DNA of 64,000 nt from Pseudomonas sp. ML96 (GCF_000761545.1 NZ_JPMY01000003.1:1-64000); one strand, 5' to 3'. Shown: positions 47,337-60,835, numbered from the stretch's first letter. A program made the numbers and translations. The notes: generated from the sequence alone by a model not told the origin.

Positions 47337-48728
47337 TTAGACGATGCCGGTGGCGTAGAACACGCCGATCACGACGAACACGGCCAGGGTCTTGATCAGG
47401 GTAATACCGAAGATGTCCTTGTACGCCTCGCGGTGGGTCAGGCCGGTGACTGCCAGCAGGGTGATCACCGCGCCGTTGTGCGGCAGGGTGTCCATGCCGC
47501 CGGAGGCCATCGAGGCGACCCGGTGCAGCACTTCCAGCGGAATATTGGCGGCGTTGGCAGCCTGGATGAAAGTGTCGGACATGGCCGCCAGGGCGATGCT
47601 CATGCCGCCCGAGGCCGAACCGGTGATGCCGGCCAGCAGGGTGACGGTGACCGCTTCGTTGACCAGCGGGTTGGGGATGCTTTTCAGTGCATCGGCCAGT
47701 ACCAGGAAGCCGGGCAGCGAGGCGATCACCGCGCCGAAGCCGTATTCCGAGGCGGTGTTCATCGATGCCAGCAGCGCGCCGCCGACCGCGGTCTTGGTGC
47801 CTTCGGCCAGTTTGGCCTTGATTGCGCGGAAGCCGCAGATCAGCACCAGCAAGATGCCCAGCAGCAGCGCGGCCTGCACGGCCCAGATGCCGGTCAGCTT
47901 GGCCACTTCGCTGGTCACCGGCTGCGCCATGCCGGCCAGTTGCAGGCTGTGGGTCTTGCCGTAGATTTCCGGAATCCAGCGGGTGAACAGCAGGTTGGAC
48001 AGACCCACCAGCACCAGCGGCGACAGCGCCAGCCAGGGGTTGGGCAGGGCAAGGTCGTCTGCCGTTTCCGGCTCGTTGCGCAGCTCGGTGCCATAGCCCT
48101 CGCCGCTGCGCTTGGCCTTGTTCAGCTGGCGGCGCAGATAGAGCATGCCGACGCTGAACACGAACAGGGTGCCGATCACGCCCAGCCACGGCGCCGCCCA
48201 GGAGGTGGTGCCGAAGAAGGTGGTGGGGATGATGTTCTGGATCTGCGGGGTGCCGGGCAGGGCGTCCATGGTGAAGCTGAACGCGCCGAGGGCGATGGTG
48301 GCCGGGATCAGGCGCTTGGGGATGTTGCTCTGGCGGAACATCTCGGCGGCGAACGGGTACACGGCGAACACCACCACGAACAGCGACACGCCGCCGTAGG
48401 TGAGCAGGGCGCAGACCAGCACGATCACCAGCATGGCCTGGTTGGTGCCGAGCAGGCGGATGGCCGCGGCGACGATGGAGCGCGAGAAGCCGGACAGCTC
48501 GATCAGCTTGCCGAACACGGCGCCAAGCAGGAACACCGGGAAGTACAGTTTGATAAAGCCGACCATCTTCTCCATGAACACCCCGGTGAAGGCAGGCGCC
48601 ACGGCGGACGGGTCGGTGAACAGCACGGCGCCGAGGGCGGCGATGGGGGCGAAGAGGATGACGCTGTAGCCGCGGTACGCGGCCAGCATCAGCAGGGCTA
48701 GGGCCGCGAGGGCGATGATCACGCTCAT
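47337..48728 (-). CDS. GntP family permease (probable 3-hydroxybutyrate transporter)
   Basis: A 463-residue inner-membrane protein with about 12 hydrophobic segments (MSVIIALAALALLMLAAYRG..., FPVFLLGAVFGKLIELSG, DALPGTPQIQNIIPTTFFG). It belongs to the gluconate:H+ symporter family. Because it sits between the porin and bdhA and resembles the hbcR-associated permease of P. aeruginosa, the likely substrate is 3-hydroxybutyrate rather than gluconate. The ribosome site is AGGAGAC. Confidence 0.85.
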   Translation of the reverse strand: MSVIIALAALALLMLAAYRGYSVILFAPIAALGAVLFTDPSAVAPAFTGVFMEKMVGFIKLYFPVFLLGAVFGKLIELSGFSRSIVAAAIRLLGTNQAMLVIVLVCALLTYGGVSLFVVVFAVYPFAAEMFRQSNIPKRLIPATIALGAFSFTMDALPGTPQIQNIIPTTFFGTTSWAAPWLGVIGTLFVFSVGMLYLRRQLNKAKRSGEGYGTELRNEPETADDLALPNPWLALSPLVLVGLSNLLFTRWIPEIYGKTHSLQLAGMAQPVTSEVAKLTGIWAVQAALLLGILLVLICGFRAIKAKLAEGTKTAVGGALLASMNTASEYGFGAVIASLPGFLVLADALKSIPNPLVNEAVTVTLLAGITGSASGGMSIALAAMSDTFIQAANAANIPLEVLHRVASMASGGMDTLPHNGAVITLLAVTGLTHREAYKDIFGITLIKTLAVFVVIGVFYATGIV

Positions 48729-48810
48729 TGAGCTGTCTCCTGTGCTGCGGCGCGGCGGACGCGCGCAGCGATATTGTTGTTGTGAGCCAGGTTGCCGGTG
48801 GTTGGTTCGC

Positions 48811-50067
48811 TTACCAGAGCGGCAGCACGTAGCTGAGGATCAGACGGTTCTCGTCCAGGTCATTGCCGAAGTTGCTCGAACGCAGCGTGGCGTTACGCCA
48901 TTTGATGCCGAAGTTCTTCAGCGGGCCGTCTTGGAACACGTAGGCGATGTCGGTGTTGCGCTCCCACTCCTTGCCTTCCGACTTGCCGGCGCCCAGCTCG
49001 ATGTTGTCGCCGGACAGGTAGCGGGTCATGAAGGTCAAACCGGGGATGCCGACGGCGGCGAAGTTGTAGTCGTAGCGCGCCTGCCAGGAACGTTCCTCGG
49101 CGTTGGCGAAGTCGCCGATCTGCACGAAGTTGACCAGGAAGGCGTCGGTGCCGCCGATGTAGGCGAAGCCGGTGTCGCCGCTCATGCGCTGGTAGCCGAG
49201 ACCGAAGGCATGGCCGCCGAGGCCGTAGGTGAACATGGCGCCGAGCGCACGGTTGTCGACGTTGCTGTGGCCGTCGTCGTCGGAGCGGGCGAAGCGCAGG
49301 TCGCTCTTCAGCGACTGACCTTCACCGAGCGGCAGCAGGTGGGTCAGGTTGACGATGTGCTGGTCGTAGAGCTTGTCGAGCTTGGCGTAGCTGTAGCCGG
49401 TGGTGAGCTGGTCATTCCACTTGTAGCTGGCGCCGGCGAAGTCGAAGCGGTCGCTGTCGCCGCTGGCGACGATGCCACGGGCGCTGCCACTGGTGACGGT
49501 CATGTCCTCGCTGTCGGAGGAGTCGCGCTGGCTGACCTGGCGCAGCTGGCCGGCATCGAGGGTCAGGCCGGCGATGTCGGTGGAGTTCAGGTGCGCGCCG
49601 CGGAAGGTCTGCGGCTGCAGGCGCGAGTCGTTGGCCAGCACGGTGGGCAGCTTGGGCAGCAGGGTACCGACCTTGAGCACGCTGGCGCCGGCCTTGAACT
49701 TGGCGGTCAGGCCCAGCTCGCCGTATTCGTCCTGGGCGCCGTCGACCTTCTCCTTGTCGCGTGGCAGCAGGCCGGAGCCGGTGCGGTCGGGGCTGGAGTC
49801 GAGCTTGACGCCAAGCATGCCGAGGGCGTCCACGCCGACACCGATGGTGCCTTCGGTGAAGCCGGATTCGTAGCGCAGGAGGAAGCCCTGGGCCCATTCG
49901 TCCTGCTTGGACTGGGCGGCGCCGTCCTGGCGGAAATCGCGGTTGAAGTAAAAGTTGCGCAATTCCAGGCTGGCTTTGCCATCTTCGAGAAAGGCGGCCT
50001 GGCTGGGCAGGCAGGTACCGCCGAGGGCGGCGAGGGCAACGGCATGGCTGAGCGAGAGTTTGCTCAC
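48811..50067 (-). CDS. OprD family outer-membrane porin
   Basis: A 418-residue porin with a signal peptide (VSKLSLSHAVALAALGGTCL...SQA) and the OprD start LEDGKASLELRNFYFNRDFR. The C-terminus RLILSYVLPLW ends in an aromatic residue, as required for outer-membrane insertion. I chose the GTG at 50067, which follows AGGAG at 7 nt; the longer frame upstream is not signal-like. It is the first gene after the sigma-54 promoter and probably admits hydroxybutyrate or acetoacetate. Confidence 0.9.
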   Translation of the reverse strand: MSKLSLSHAVALAALGGTCLPSQAAFLEDGKASLELRNFYFNRDFRQDGAAQSKQDEWAQGFLLRYESGFTEGTIGVGVDALGMLGVKLDSSPDRTGSGLLPRDKEKVDGAQDEYGELGLTAKFKAGASVLKVGTLLPKLPTVLANDSRLQPQTFRGAHLNSTDIAGLTLDAGQLRQVSQRDSSDSEDMTVTSGSARGIVASGDSDRFDFAGASYKWNDQLTTGYSYAKLDKLYDQHIVNLTHLLPLGEGQSLKSDLRFARSDDDGHSNVDNRALGAMFTYGLGGHAFGLGYQRMSGDTGFAYIGGTDAFLVNFVQIGDFANAEERSWQARYDYNFAAVGIPGLTFMTRYLSGDNIELGAGKSEGKEWERNTDIAYVFQDGPLKNFGIKWRNATLRSSNFGNDLDENRLILSYVLPLW

Positions 50068-50193
50068 GGAGTATCTCCTGGCGCGGCGCCGTGGCGAACG
50101 AGGACGGTGCAGGATCGTCCCTGGAGCGAAGTTCGCACTACGTGCAGCGGTATTGTTGTTATTGGGGCTGCGGACTGGCCGCGCAGGGCTTAT

Positions 50194-50209
50194 AGCCAGT
50201 TCTGTGCCA
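50194..50209 (-). promoter_or_regulatory. Sigma-54 (RpoN) promoter of the porin operon
   Basis: The minus strand reads TGGCACAGAACTGGCT, with GG-N10-GC and a perfect TGGCAC -24 element; the -12 is TGGCT against TTGCW. The start would fall near 50183, giving a leader of about 115 nt. The sigma-54 activator HbcR is encoded just upstream. Confidence 0.8.
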
Positions 50210-50273
50210 ATAACGTAGGAGATTGATTTATAAGGATTTATTGTGTTTTTGGGATGAGACTTGAGCGACGTTT

Positions 50274-50289
50274 GTCTCTTATTGGAGAC
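50274..50289. promoter_or_regulatory. Second candidate HbcR enhancer site
   Basis: GTCTC-TTATTG-GAGAC repeats the half-sites of the perfect dyad at 50351-50368. It lies about 65 bp upstream of the -24 element. A further single GAGAC half is nearby at 50256-50260. Confidence 0.5.
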
Positions 50290-50350
50290 GACCTCTGCCG
50301 GGTTTCTAGCCAGGCCCCAGTGAATCCCAGCTGCAGCGCAAAATCTCTGA

Positions 50351-50368
50351 TTGGAGACTTGTCTCCAA
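50351..50368. promoter_or_regulatory. Candidate HbcR enhancer site (perfect palindrome)
   Basis: TTGGAGAC, TT, GTCTCCAA is an 8-bp-arm dyad immediately beyond the hbcR stop, about 145 bp upstream of the sigma-54 promoter, the usual distance for an enhancer-binding protein. Confidence 0.6.
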
Positions 50369-50369
50369 A

Positions 50370-51785
<1,416 letters not shown>

Positions 51786-51808
51786 CGGCAGTCTCGCTCA
51801 GGGGAAGA

Positions 51809-51832
51809 GGCCGAGCTTAGCGGGGCTCGGCC
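51809..51832. terminator. Hairpin between liuE and hbcR
   Basis: GGCCGAGC and GCTCGGCC form an 8-bp stem with an 8-nt loop in the 82-bp gap after liuE. No T-run follows, so it may only weaken read-through. Confidence 0.35.
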
Positions 51833-51867
51833 GTCGGGCAATCTGACCTTGGTCGCAGCGCCGGCGT

Positions 51868-52770
51868 TCAGCGCGACGCCAGGCGGGCGCGGGCGACGCG
51901 CGAGCCGTTGTCCTTGCCGAGCACCTGGCAGATGCGTGCACCGGCGTCGATCAGCTTGTCCAGGTCGATGCCGGTGTGGATGCCCAGGCCCAGCAGCAGG
52001 TAGAGCACGTCCTCGGTGGCGACGTTGCCGGTGGCGCCCTTGGCGTAGGGGCAGCCGCCGAGGCCAGCGACCGAGCTGTCGAACACGGCGATGCCTTCCA
52101 GGAGGCTGGCGTAGATATTGGCCAGGGCCTGGCCGTAGGTGTCGTGGAAGTGCCCGGCCAGCTTGTCGCGCGGGATATCGCGGCCGACTACCTCGAACAT
52201 GGTGCGGGTCTTGCCAGCGGTGCCGGTGCCGATGGTGTCGCCCAGCGAAACCTCATAGCAGCCCATGGCGAACAGCTCACGCGCCACGGCGGCGACCTGC
52301 TCGGGCGCCACTTCGCCCTCGTAGGGGCAGCCGAGCACGCAGGAGACGTAGCCGCGCACCGTGATGCCGTGGGCCTTGGCCGCTTCCATCACCGGCACGA
52401 AGCGCTCCAGACTCTCGGCGATGGAGCAGTTGATGTTCTTCTGCGAGAAGGCCTCGCTGGCGGCGGCGAACACCGCGACTTCCTTCACGCCGGCCTCGAC
52501 TGCGGCTTCGAAGCCCTTGAGGTTGGGGGTGAGGGCGCCGTAGACCACACCGGGGTTGTACTGGATGCCGGCAAACACCTCGGCGCTGCCGGCCATCTGT
52601 GGCACCCACTTGGGCGAGACGAAGCTGCCCACCTCGATATAGCTCAGGCCGGCGGCGCTCAGGTCATCGGTCAGGCGCACCTTGTCGGCCACGCTGATCG
52701 GCTGTTTCTCGTTCTGCAGGCCGTCGCGCGGGCCGACTTCGACCAGGCGGACGTGTTGCGGCAGGTTCAT
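51868..52770 (-). CDS. liuE: Hydroxymethylglutaryl-CoA lyase LiuE
   Basis: A 300-residue enzyme that splits HMG-CoA into acetyl-CoA and acetoacetate, the last step of leucine breakdown. [16 protein letters not shown] binds the metal, [13 protein letters not shown] holds metal-ligand His, and the signature [15 protein letters not shown] has the active Cys. Start at 52770 follows GAGAG. It is the last gene of liuRABCDE; its product acetoacetate is the substrate of the adjacent aacS/bdhA operon. Confidence 0.95.
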   Translation of the reverse strand: MNLPQHVRLVEVGPRDGLQNEKQPISVADKVRLTDDLSAAGLSYIEVGSFVSPKWVPQMAGSAEVFAGIQYNPGVVYGALTPNLKGFEAAVEAGVKEVAVFAAASEAFSQKNINCSIAESLERFVPVMEAAKAHGITVRGYVSCVLGCPYEGEVAPEQVAAVARELFAMGCYEVSLGDTIGTGTAGKTRTMFEVVGRDIPRDKLAGHFHDTYGQALANIYASLLEGIAVFDSSVAGLGGCPYAKGATGNVATEDVLYLLLGLGIHTGIDLDKLIDAGARICQVLGKDNGSRVARARLASR

Positions 52771-52798
52771 CTGTTCTCTCTCGCTTCGTGGGTGGCCC

Positions 52799-54748
52799 TC
52801 AGGCCTCTTCCAGCTCAACTAGTGCGGCGCCTTCGCCGACCATATCGCCCTCGGCGCAGTACAGCGCCTTGACCGTGCCGGCGTGAGGCGCGCGGATGCT
52901 GTGCTCCATCTTCATGGCTTCCAGCACCACCAGGGCGGTGCCGGCTTCTACGGCCTGGCCGGGTGCGACCAGCACGCGCACGATACTGCCGTTCATGGGC
53001 GCCGTCAGCCCGCCTTGGTGGGCGTGGCTGGCCTCGACCTCGGCGATCGGGTCGGCCTTGCGCACCTCGTGCAGGCGCCCCTGCCACTCCAGATACAGCG
53101 CATCGCCCTGGCGGATGGCACGGTGGGCGCGGCGCAGGCCGTCCTGTTCGAGCCACAGTTGCTCGCCCAGCAGCTGCGACTGCAGCGCGCCGCGCAGGTG
53201 CACGGTCTGGCGTTGTTCGCCACAGCTCAGTTGCAGGTCGGTCTCGCTGGCCAGGCCGGCGCGCCAGCCGAGGTTGCCGCTCCACGGCGAGTGATAGTCC
53301 TCATGACTGCGACGCGGTGCCTCGCTCTGCAGCCAGGCCTCGCCGGCCAGTTGCCAGAACTCGCTCGGCAGCTCGGCCACGTCCGGCAGTAGCTGCGCCT
53401 GGTGGCGGGGGATAAAGCCGGTATCCAGCTCGGCAGCGGCGAAGGCCGGATGGGCCAGCACGCGACGCAGGAAGGGCAGGTTGCTGGCGAAGCCGCCAAC
53501 GGCGGTTTCCTCCAGCATGGCCAGCAGACGCTGACGGGCCTGCTCGCGGTCCTCGCCCCAGGCGATTAGCTTACCGAGCATGGGGTCGTAGAACGGCGAG
53601 ACGGTATCGCCTTCGGCTACGCCGCTGTCGACCCGGCGGCCTTCACCGGAGGCCGGCTCGCGATACAGCTTGAGGTCGCCGGAGGCGGGCAGGAAGTCGT
53701 TGTCGGTGTCCTCGGCGTACAGGCGCACTTCGATGGCGTGGCCATTGAGCGGCACCTGCTCCTGGCTGATCGGCAGCGCCTCGCCACGGGCGACGCGAAT
53801 CTGCCAGGCCACCAGGTCGAGGCCGGTAATGGCTTCGGTAACCGGGTGTTCCACCTGCAGGCGGGTGTTCATCTCCATGAAGAAGAACTGGCCGCGGGCA
53901 TCGAGCAGGAATTCCACGGTGCCGGCGCCGACATAGCCGATGGCCTGGGCAGCCTTGACCGCCGCCTCGCCCATGGCGCGGCGCAGTTCGGGCGACAGAC
54001 CCGGGGCTGGGGCTTCCTCGACCACCTTCTGGTGGCGACGCTGGATTGAGCAGTCGCGCTCGTTGAGGTACAGGCAGTTGCCGTGGCTGTCGGCGAACAC
54101 CTGGATCTCCACGTGGCGCGGCTGCAGCACGTATTTCTCCACCAGCATGCGCGAGTCGCCGAAGGCGGACTGGGCTTCACGCTGGGCGGATTCCAGGGTC
54201 TCGGCCAGTTCGGCTTCGCGCTCGACCACCTTCATGCCCTTGCCGCCGCCACCGGCGGCGGCCTTGAGCAGTACCGGGTAGCCGATGCGCTCGGCGGCGA
54301 CGCGGAAGGTTTCCACGTCCTGGGCTTCGCCGTGGTAGCCGGGCACCAGCGGCACGCCGGCGTCTTCCATCAGCGCCTTGGCCGCCGACTTGCTGCCCAT
54401 GGCGTCGATGGCCGTGGCGGGCGGGCCGAGGAAGACCAGGCCGGCGGCCTCGATGGCGCGGGCGAAGCCGGCGTTCTCGGAGAGGAAGCCGTAGCCCGGG
54501 TGGATGGCCTGGGCGCCGCTGGCCTTGGCCGCGGCGATGATCTTGTCGACCAACAGGTAGCTCTCGGCCGGCTTGGCGCCGCCGAGGTTCACCGCCAGAT
54601 CGGCTTCGCGCACATGGCGCGCATGGACGTCGATGGCGCTGTGCACGGCCACGGTTTTCAGGCCCTGGGCCTTGGCGGTGCGCATCACCCGGCAGGCGAT
54701 TTCGCCGCGGTTGGCCACCAGCAGGGTGTCGATGTGCTTGCGGCTCAT
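52799..54748 (-). CDS. liuD: Methylcrotonyl-CoA carboxylase biotin-containing subunit LiuD
   Basis: A 649-residue alpha subunit: a biotin carboxylase domain (about 1-450; [20 protein letters not shown], the ATP-grasp [24 protein letters not shown]) and a C-terminal biotinyl domain with EAMKMEH (biotin lysine K613). It joins LiuB to carboxylate 3-methylcrotonyl-CoA. The ATG overlaps the liuC stop by 4 nt (ATGA). Confidence 0.97.
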   Translation of the reverse strand: MSRKHIDTLLVANRGEIACRVMRTAKAQGLKTVAVHSAIDVHARHVREADLAVNLGGAKPAESYLLVDKIIAAAKASGAQAIHPGYGFLSENAGFARAIEAAGLVFLGPPATAIDAMGSKSAAKALMEDAGVPLVPGYHGEAQDVETFRVAAERIGYPVLLKAAAGGGGKGMKVVEREAELAETLESAQREAQSAFGDSRMLVEKYVLQPRHVEIQVFADSHGNCLYLNERDCSIQRRHQKVVEEAPAPGLSPELRRAMGEAAVKAAQAIGYVGAGTVEFLLDARGQFFFMEMNTRLQVEHPVTEAITGLDLVAWQIRVARGEALPISQEQVPLNGHAIEVRLYAEDTDNDFLPASGDLKLYREPASGEGRRVDSGVAEGDTVSPFYDPMLGKLIAWGEDREQARQRLLAMLEETAVGGFASNLPFLRRVLAHPAFAAAELDTGFIPRHQAQLLPDVAELPSEFWQLAGEAWLQSEAPRRSHEDYHSPWSGNLGWRAGLASETDLQLSCGEQRQTVHLRGALQSQLLGEQLWLEQDGLRRAHRAIRQGDALYLEWQGRLHEVRKADPIAEVEASHAHQGGLTAPMNGSIVRVLVAPGQAVEAGTALVVLEAMKMEHSIRAPHAGTVKALYCAEGDMVGEGAALVELEEA

Positions 54749-55545
54749 GCTTGCGGCTCCTGCCAGGCGGGCGTGCGTTTTTCCAGGAAGGCGTTGAGCC
54801 CCTCCTGGCCTTCGGGGCTGACGCGGATACGGGCGATGGCGTTCTCGGTGTAGCGGCGCAGCGGCGGGTGGAGCACGCCGCTGGCCACTTCGCGCAGCAG
54901 GTCCTTGCTCACCTGCATGGCCTGCGGGCTGTTGAGTAGCAGGTTGCTGACCCAGCTCTCGACCTGGGCCTCCAGCTCGCCGGCCGGGTAGGCCTCGGCC
55001 AGCAGGCCCAGCTCACGGGCGCGATTACCGGAGAAGCGCTCTGCGGTCAGCGCGTAGCGGCGCGCGGCGCGTTCGCCCAGGGCCTGTACAACGAAGGGGC
55101 TGATCACTGCCGGGGCCAAACCGATGCGCACTTCGGACAGGCTGAACAGCGCGTCGTCCGCGCCGATGGCCATATCGCAGCAGCTCACCAGGCCCACCGC
55201 ACCGCCGAAGGCCGCGCCCTGGACCACGGCCAGGGTGGGGATCTTCAGAGCGTTGAGGTTGTACATCAGCTCGGCCAGCTCGCGGGCGTCGTTGAGGTTG
55301 GCGTTGTAGTCGAGCTTGGCCGAGGCCTGCATCCAGGCCAGGTCAGCGCCGGCGGAGAAGTGCTTGCCGCGGCCGCGCAGGAGCAGGAAACGAAGGCTCT
55401 TGTCGGCAGCGATGGCGTCGATGGCGAGGATCAGCTCGCGAATCATCTCGGCGTTGAAGGCGTTGTTCTTGTCCGGGCGGTTCAGCCACAGGGTGGCTAA
55501 ACCGCGCGGGTCTTTTTCCAGCTGTACGGTAGTGAAGTCGGTCAT
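54745..55545 (-). CDS. liuC: Methylglutaconyl-CoA hydratase LiuC (crotonase fold)
   Basis: A 266-residue crotonase-family enzyme that hydrates 3-methylglutaconyl-CoA to HMG-CoA. LRGRGKHFSAGADLAWMQAS forms the CoA-thioester oxyanion hole and VVQGAAFGGAVGLVSCCDMA is the second family block. It starts 3 nt after the liuB stop and overlaps liuD. Family enoyl-CoA hydratases have similar motifs, so the substrate assignment relies on the operon. Confidence 0.94.
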   Translation of the reverse strand: MTDFTTVQLEKDPRGLATLWLNRPDKNNAFNAEMIRELILAIDAIAADKSLRFLLLRGRGKHFSAGADLAWMQASAKLDYNANLNDARELAELMYNLNALKIPTLAVVQGAAFGGAVGLVSCCDMAIGADDALFSLSEVRIGLAPAVISPFVVQALGERAARRYALTAERFSGNRARELGLLAEAYPAGELEAQVESWVSNLLLNSPQAMQVSKDLLREVASGVLHPPLRRYTENAIARIRVSPEGQEGLNAFLEKRTPAWQEPQA

Positions 55546-55548
55546 GGC

Positions 55549-57156
<1,608 letters not shown>

Positions 57157-57208
57157 CTGGCGCGCTCCGTCGACGGCGGCTGGGCAGGGCGCCCGTGCCG
57201 CCCGGTGA

Positions 57209-58372
57209 TCACTTGGTCTCGTTGTACAGCTCGCGGCCGATCAGCATGCGGCGGATCTCACTGGTGCCGGCGCCGATCTCGTACAGCTTGGCGTCACGCA
57301 GCAGGCGGCCGGCCGGGTACTCGTTGGTGTAGCCGTTGCCGCCGAGCAGCTGGATGGTGTCCAGAGCCATCTTGGTGGCCATTTCGGCGGTGTAGAGGAT
57401 CACCGCCGCAGCGTCCTTGCGCGACTCTTCGCCGCGGTCGCAGGCCTTGGCCACGGTGTACAGGTAGGACTTGGAGGCGTTCATGCCGGCGAACATGTCG
57501 GCCAGCTTGCCCTGCACCAACTGGAACTCGCCGATCGACTGCTTGAACTGCTGGCGCTCGTGCACGTAGGGCAGCACCACGTCCATGCAGGCGCTCATGA
57601 TCCCGGTCGGGCCGCCGGAGAGCACGGTGCGCTCGTAGTCCAGGCCGCTCATCAGCACGGCCACGCCACGGCCTTCGCCGCCGAGGATGTTTTCCTCCGG
57701 TACTTCCACGTCCTCGAACACCAGTTCGCAGGTGTTGGAACCGCGCATGCCCAGCTTGTCCAGCTTCTGGTGGCGGGAGAAACCCTTGAGGTCGCGCTCG
57801 ACGATGAACGCGGTCATGCCGCGCGAGCCGGCGTTGATGTCGGTCTTGGCATAGATCACGTAGGTGTTTGCGTCCGGGCCGTTGGTGATCCACATCTTGT
57901 TGCCGTTGAGCACGTAGCGATCGCCGCGCTTCTCGGCGCGCAGCTTCATCGATACCACGTCGGAACCGGCATTGGGTTCGCTCATGGCCAGGGCGCCGAT
58001 GTGCTCGCCGGAGCACAGCTTGGGCAGGTACTTGGCCTTCTGCTCGTGTGTGCCGTTCTTGCGGATCTGGTTCAGGCACAGATTGGAGTGCGCGCCGTAG
58101 GACAGGCCGACCGAGGCGCTGGCGCGGCTGATCTCTTCCATGGCCACCACGTGGGCCAGGTAGCCCATGTTGGTGCCGCCGTATTCCTCTTCCACGGTCA
58201 TGCCGAGCAGGCCCATGTCGCCGAACTTGCGCCACATGTCCATGGGGAACTCGTTGTCGCGGTCGATCTGCGCCGCACGCGGGGCCAGCTCGGCCTGGGC
58301 GAACTGGTGCACCGAGTCACGCAGCATGTCGATGGTCTCGCCGAGACCGAAGTTGAGGGTCGGGTAGCTCAT
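57209..58372 (-). CDS. liuA: Isovaleryl-CoA dehydrogenase LiuA
   Basis: A 387-residue FAD acyl-CoA dehydrogenase. [20 protein letters not shown] and [18 protein letters not shown] bind flavin; the catalytic base E247 is in [12 protein letters not shown], the internal position used by isovaleryl-CoA dehydrogenases. It catalyses the first committed step after leucine transamination and oxidation. It lies 28 nt downstream of liuR. Confidence 0.96.
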   Translation of the reverse strand: MSYPTLNFGLGETIDMLRDSVHQFAQAELAPRAAQIDRDNEFPMDMWRKFGDMGLLGMTVEEEYGGTNMGYLAHVVAMEEISRASASVGLSYGAHSNLCLNQIRKNGTHEQKAKYLPKLCSGEHIGALAMSEPNAGSDVVSMKLRAEKRGDRYVLNGNKMWITNGPDANTYVIYAKTDINAGSRGMTAFIVERDLKGFSRHQKLDKLGMRGSNTCELVFEDVEVPEENILGGEGRGVAVLMSGLDYERTVLSGGPTGIMSACMDVVLPYVHERQQFKQSIGEFQLVQGKLADMFAGMNASKSYLYTVAKACDRGEESRKDAAAVILYTAEMATKMALDTIQLLGGNGYTNEYPAGRLLRDAKLYEIGAGTSEIRRMLIGRELYNETK

Positions 58373-58400
58373 GGTTCCACCTGTAATTGTTGGATTAAGT

Positions 58401-58799
58401 TCAGGAAGTAACGCTTTGATCTGAAACAGTTTCTGCCAGTGCAGCCAGGCAGCGCTCTTCGGCCGTGTCGAGCTCCAGCTGCATCTGTTCGATGTCCAGC
58501 AATTGCTGCTCCAGCTGGGCGCGGCGGGCGGCGATCTTGGCCATGAAGGTCTCCAGCTGCTTGCGATTGCCGCTGCTGGGGTCGTAGAGGTCGATCAGCT
58601 CCTTGCACTCGGCGAGGGAAAAGCCGATGCGCTTGCCGCGCAGGATCAGCTTGAGGGTCACCAGGTCCTTGGGCCGGTAGATGCGCTCCTGGCCGCGGCG
58701 CTCGGGCACTAACATGCCTTGCTCCTCGTAGAAGCGAATGGCGCGGGTGGTGACATCCAGCTCGCGGGCCAGATCGGAGATGGAGTAGGTGATGGACAT
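58401..58799 (-). CDS. liuR: MerR family regulator LiuR
   Basis: A 132-residue regulator with the MerR HTH at the N-terminus ([20 protein letters not shown], then [20 protein letters not shown]) and a C-terminal coiled coil. LiuR controls the liu operon of pseudomonads in response to branched-chain CoA intermediates. It is the first gene of the operon and directly preceded by a 16-bp perfect palindrome, so it is probably autoregulated. Confidence 0.95.
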   Translation of the reverse strand: MSITYSISDLARELDVTTRAIRFYEEQGMLVPERRGQERIYRPKDLVTLKLILRGKRIGFSLAECKELIDLYDPSSGNRKQLETFMAKIAARRAQLEQQLLDIEQMQLELDTAEERCLAALAETVSDQSVTS

Positions 58800-58817
58800 G
58801 GCCGGCTCTCGTTTACC

Positions 58818-58833
58818 TTTACGTTAACGTAAA
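58818..58833. promoter_or_regulatory. LiuR operator in the divergent liuR/SDR promoter
   Basis: TTTACGTTAACGTAAA is a perfect 16-bp palindrome 18 nt upstream of the liuR ATG. A matching nested pair GTTTAC/GTAAAC surrounds it. MerR-type operators lie between -35 and -10 and this position fits. The SDR gene diverges from the same spacer. Confidence 0.75.
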
Positions 58834-58896
58834 CCTGTGCAAATCTGCCTGTCAATGTCGGCAGGGTCCGACGCCTCATCGATTCGAGGACTGTTC

Positions 58897-59664
58897 ATGC
58901 GTATCGAAGACTCCGTATTCCTGATCACCGGCGGCGGCTCCGGCCTCGGCCTGGCCAGTGCTCGCGAGCTGGTCGGCCAGGGTGCCAAGGTGCTGTTGCT
59001 GGACATCAATGCCGAGGCCGGCGCCAAGGCGGCCGCCGAGCTGGGTGAGCGGGCGCGTTTCCTGCGTGCCGATATCAGCAGCGAGGCCGATGGCCGCGCT
59101 GCCGTGGAAGACGCCCTGCAGGCCTTCGGCGCCGTGCATGGGTTGGTCAACTGCGCCGGTATCGCGCCGGCCGAGAAGGTCATCGGCCGCAATGGCGCCC
59201 ACGGCCTGGACAGCTTCCGTCGCACCATCGAGATCAACCTGATCGGCAGCTTCAACATGCTGCGCCTGGCCGCCGAGGCCATGGCCAGGAATGAACCAAA
59301 CGAGGGTGGCGAGCGTGGCGTGATCATCAACACCGCCTCGGTGGCCGCCTTCGACGGGCAAATGGGCCAGGCCGCGTACTCCGCGTCCAAGGGCGGCGTG
59401 GCCGCCATGACCCTGCCGGTGGCGCGCGACCTGGCTCGCTCGGGCATCCGCGTAATGTGCATCGCGCCGGGCATCTTCGAGACGCCGATGATGGCCGGCA
59501 TGCCCCAGGAGGTGCAGGACTCCTTGGCCGCCAACGTGCCGTTCCCGCCGCGCCTGGGCCGCCCGGCCGAGTATGCCGCGCTGGTCCGCCATATCGTCGA
59601 GAACGCCATGCTCAACGGCGAGACCATCCGCCTGGATGGCGCGCTGCGCATGGCCGCCAAGTGA
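58897..59664 (+). CDS. SDR dehydrogenase, 3-hydroxy-2-methylbutyryl-CoA / 3-hydroxyacyl-CoA type
   Basis: A 255-residue SDR with [21 protein letters not shown]161 and K165 ([10 protein letters not shown]) and [20 protein letters not shown]. This C-terminal pattern is that of type 2 3-hydroxyacyl-CoA dehydrogenases (HSD10/IvdG), which act on 2-methyl-3-hydroxybutyryl-CoA in isoleucine breakdown. Start at 58897 follows GAGGA at 7 nt. The next gene, an acyl-CoA dehydrogenase, begins 8 nt downstream. Regulation by LiuR is likely from the shared spacer. Confidence 0.88.
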   Translation: MRIEDSVFLITGGGSGLGLASARELVGQGAKVLLLDINAEAGAKAAAELGERARFLRADISSEADGRAAVEDALQAFGAVHGLVNCAGIAPAEKVIGRNGAHGLDSFRRTIEINLIGSFNMLRLAAEAMARNEPNEGGERGVIINTASVAAFDGQMGQAAYSASKGGVAAMTLPVARDLARSGIRVMCIAPGIFETPMMAGMPQEVQDSLAANVPFPPRLGRPAEYAALVRHIVENAMLNGETIRLDGALRMAAK

Positions 59665-59672
59665 GGTGAACG

Positions 59673-60800
59673 ATGCTGCCCAGTGAACAGGACATCCTGA
59701 TCCGCGACATGGCCCGCCAGTTCGCCCAGGAGCGGCTGAAACCCTTCGCCGCCGACTGGGACCGCGAGCATCGCTTCCCCGCCGAGGCCTTGAGGGAAAT
59801 GGCTGACCTCGGCTTCCTCGGCATGCTGGTGCCGGAAGAGTGGGGCGGTGCGGCCACCGGCCATCTGGCCTACGCCATGGCTCTGGAGGAGATCGCCGCC
59901 GGCGACGGCGCCTGCTCGACCATCATGAGCGTGCACAACTCGGTGGGCTGCATGCCCATCCTCAAGTTCGGCAGCCAGGAGCAGAAACAGCGCTTCCTCC
60001 AGCCCTTGGCCAGCGGCGCCATGCTTGGCGCCTTCGCCCTGACCGAGCCACAGGCCGGTTCCGATGCCAGCGACCTGCGCACCCGCGCGCGGCGAGATGG
60101 TGATCACTATGTACTGAATGGCGCCAAGCAGTTCATCACTTCCGGCAGCCACGCCGGGATGGTGATCGTCTTCGCCGTGACAGACCCGCAAGCCGGCAAG
60201 AAGGGCATCAGCGCCTTCATCGTGCCGACCGACACGCCCGGCTATTCGGTGGTGCGGGTGGAGGACAAGCTTGGCCAGCACGCCTCGGACACCTGCCAGA
60301 TCCAGCTCGACGAGGTGCGCATCCCGGCATCATTGCGCCTGGGTGAGGAGGGCGAGGGCTACCGCATCGCCCTGAGCAACCTGGAAGGCGGGCGCATCGG
60401 CATCGCCAGCCAGTCAGTGGGCATGGCCCGCGCCGCATTCGAGGCGGCGCGCGACTACGCCCATGAGAGGCAGACCTTCGGTAAGCCGATCATCGAGCAC
60501 CAGGCCGTGGCCTTCCGCCTGGCCGACATGGCTACGCAGATCGCCGTGGCGCGGCAGATGGTGCATCACGCAGCTAGCCTGCGCGAAGCCGGCCAGCCGT
60601 GCCTGACCGAGGCCTCGATGGCCAAGCTGTTCGCTTCGGAGATGGCCGAGAAGGTCTGCTCGGCGGCGATCCAGACCCTGGGCGGCTACGGTTACCTCAA
60701 GGATTTCCCGGTGGAACGCATCTACCGCGATGTGCGCGTGTGCCAGATCTACGAGGGCACCAGCGATGTGCAGCGTATGGTGATCACGCGCAGCCTGTAG
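59673..60800 (+). CDS. Acyl-CoA dehydrogenase (short/branched chain)
   Basis: A 375-residue enzyme with [20 protein letters not shown] and [15 protein letters not shown], and the catalytic base E361 in [11 protein letters not shown], the C-terminal position used by most acyl-CoA dehydrogenases. With the SDR 8 nt upstream it should act on 2-methylbutyryl-CoA or another branched-chain CoA; this rests on context. Confidence 0.9.
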   Translation: MLPSEQDILIRDMARQFAQERLKPFAADWDREHRFPAEALREMADLGFLGMLVPEEWGGAATGHLAYAMALEEIAAGDGACSTIMSVHNSVGCMPILKFGSQEQKQRFLQPLASGAMLGAFALTEPQAGSDASDLRTRARRDGDHYVLNGAKQFITSGSHAGMVIVFAVTDPQAGKKGISAFIVPTDTPGYSVVRVEDKLGQHASDTCQIQLDEVRIPASLRLGEEGEGYRIALSNLEGGRIGIASQSVGMARAAFEAARDYAHERQTFGKPIIEHQAVAFRLADMATQIAVARQMVHHAASLREAGQPCLTEASMAKLFASEMAEKVCSAAIQTLGGYGYLKDFPVERIYRDVRVCQIYEGTSDVQRMVITRSL

Positions 60801-60809
60801 GGAACAAGA

Positions 60810-60835
60810 AAAAAGGGGCCGAAAGGCCCCTTTTT
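60810..60835. terminator. Bidirectional Rho-independent terminator
   Basis: AAAAAGGGGCC, GAAA loop, GGCCCCTTTTT: an 11-bp stem with a GNRA tetraloop, A-run and T-run, between the acyl-CoA dehydrogenase and the converging LysR gene. Confidence 0.92.
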
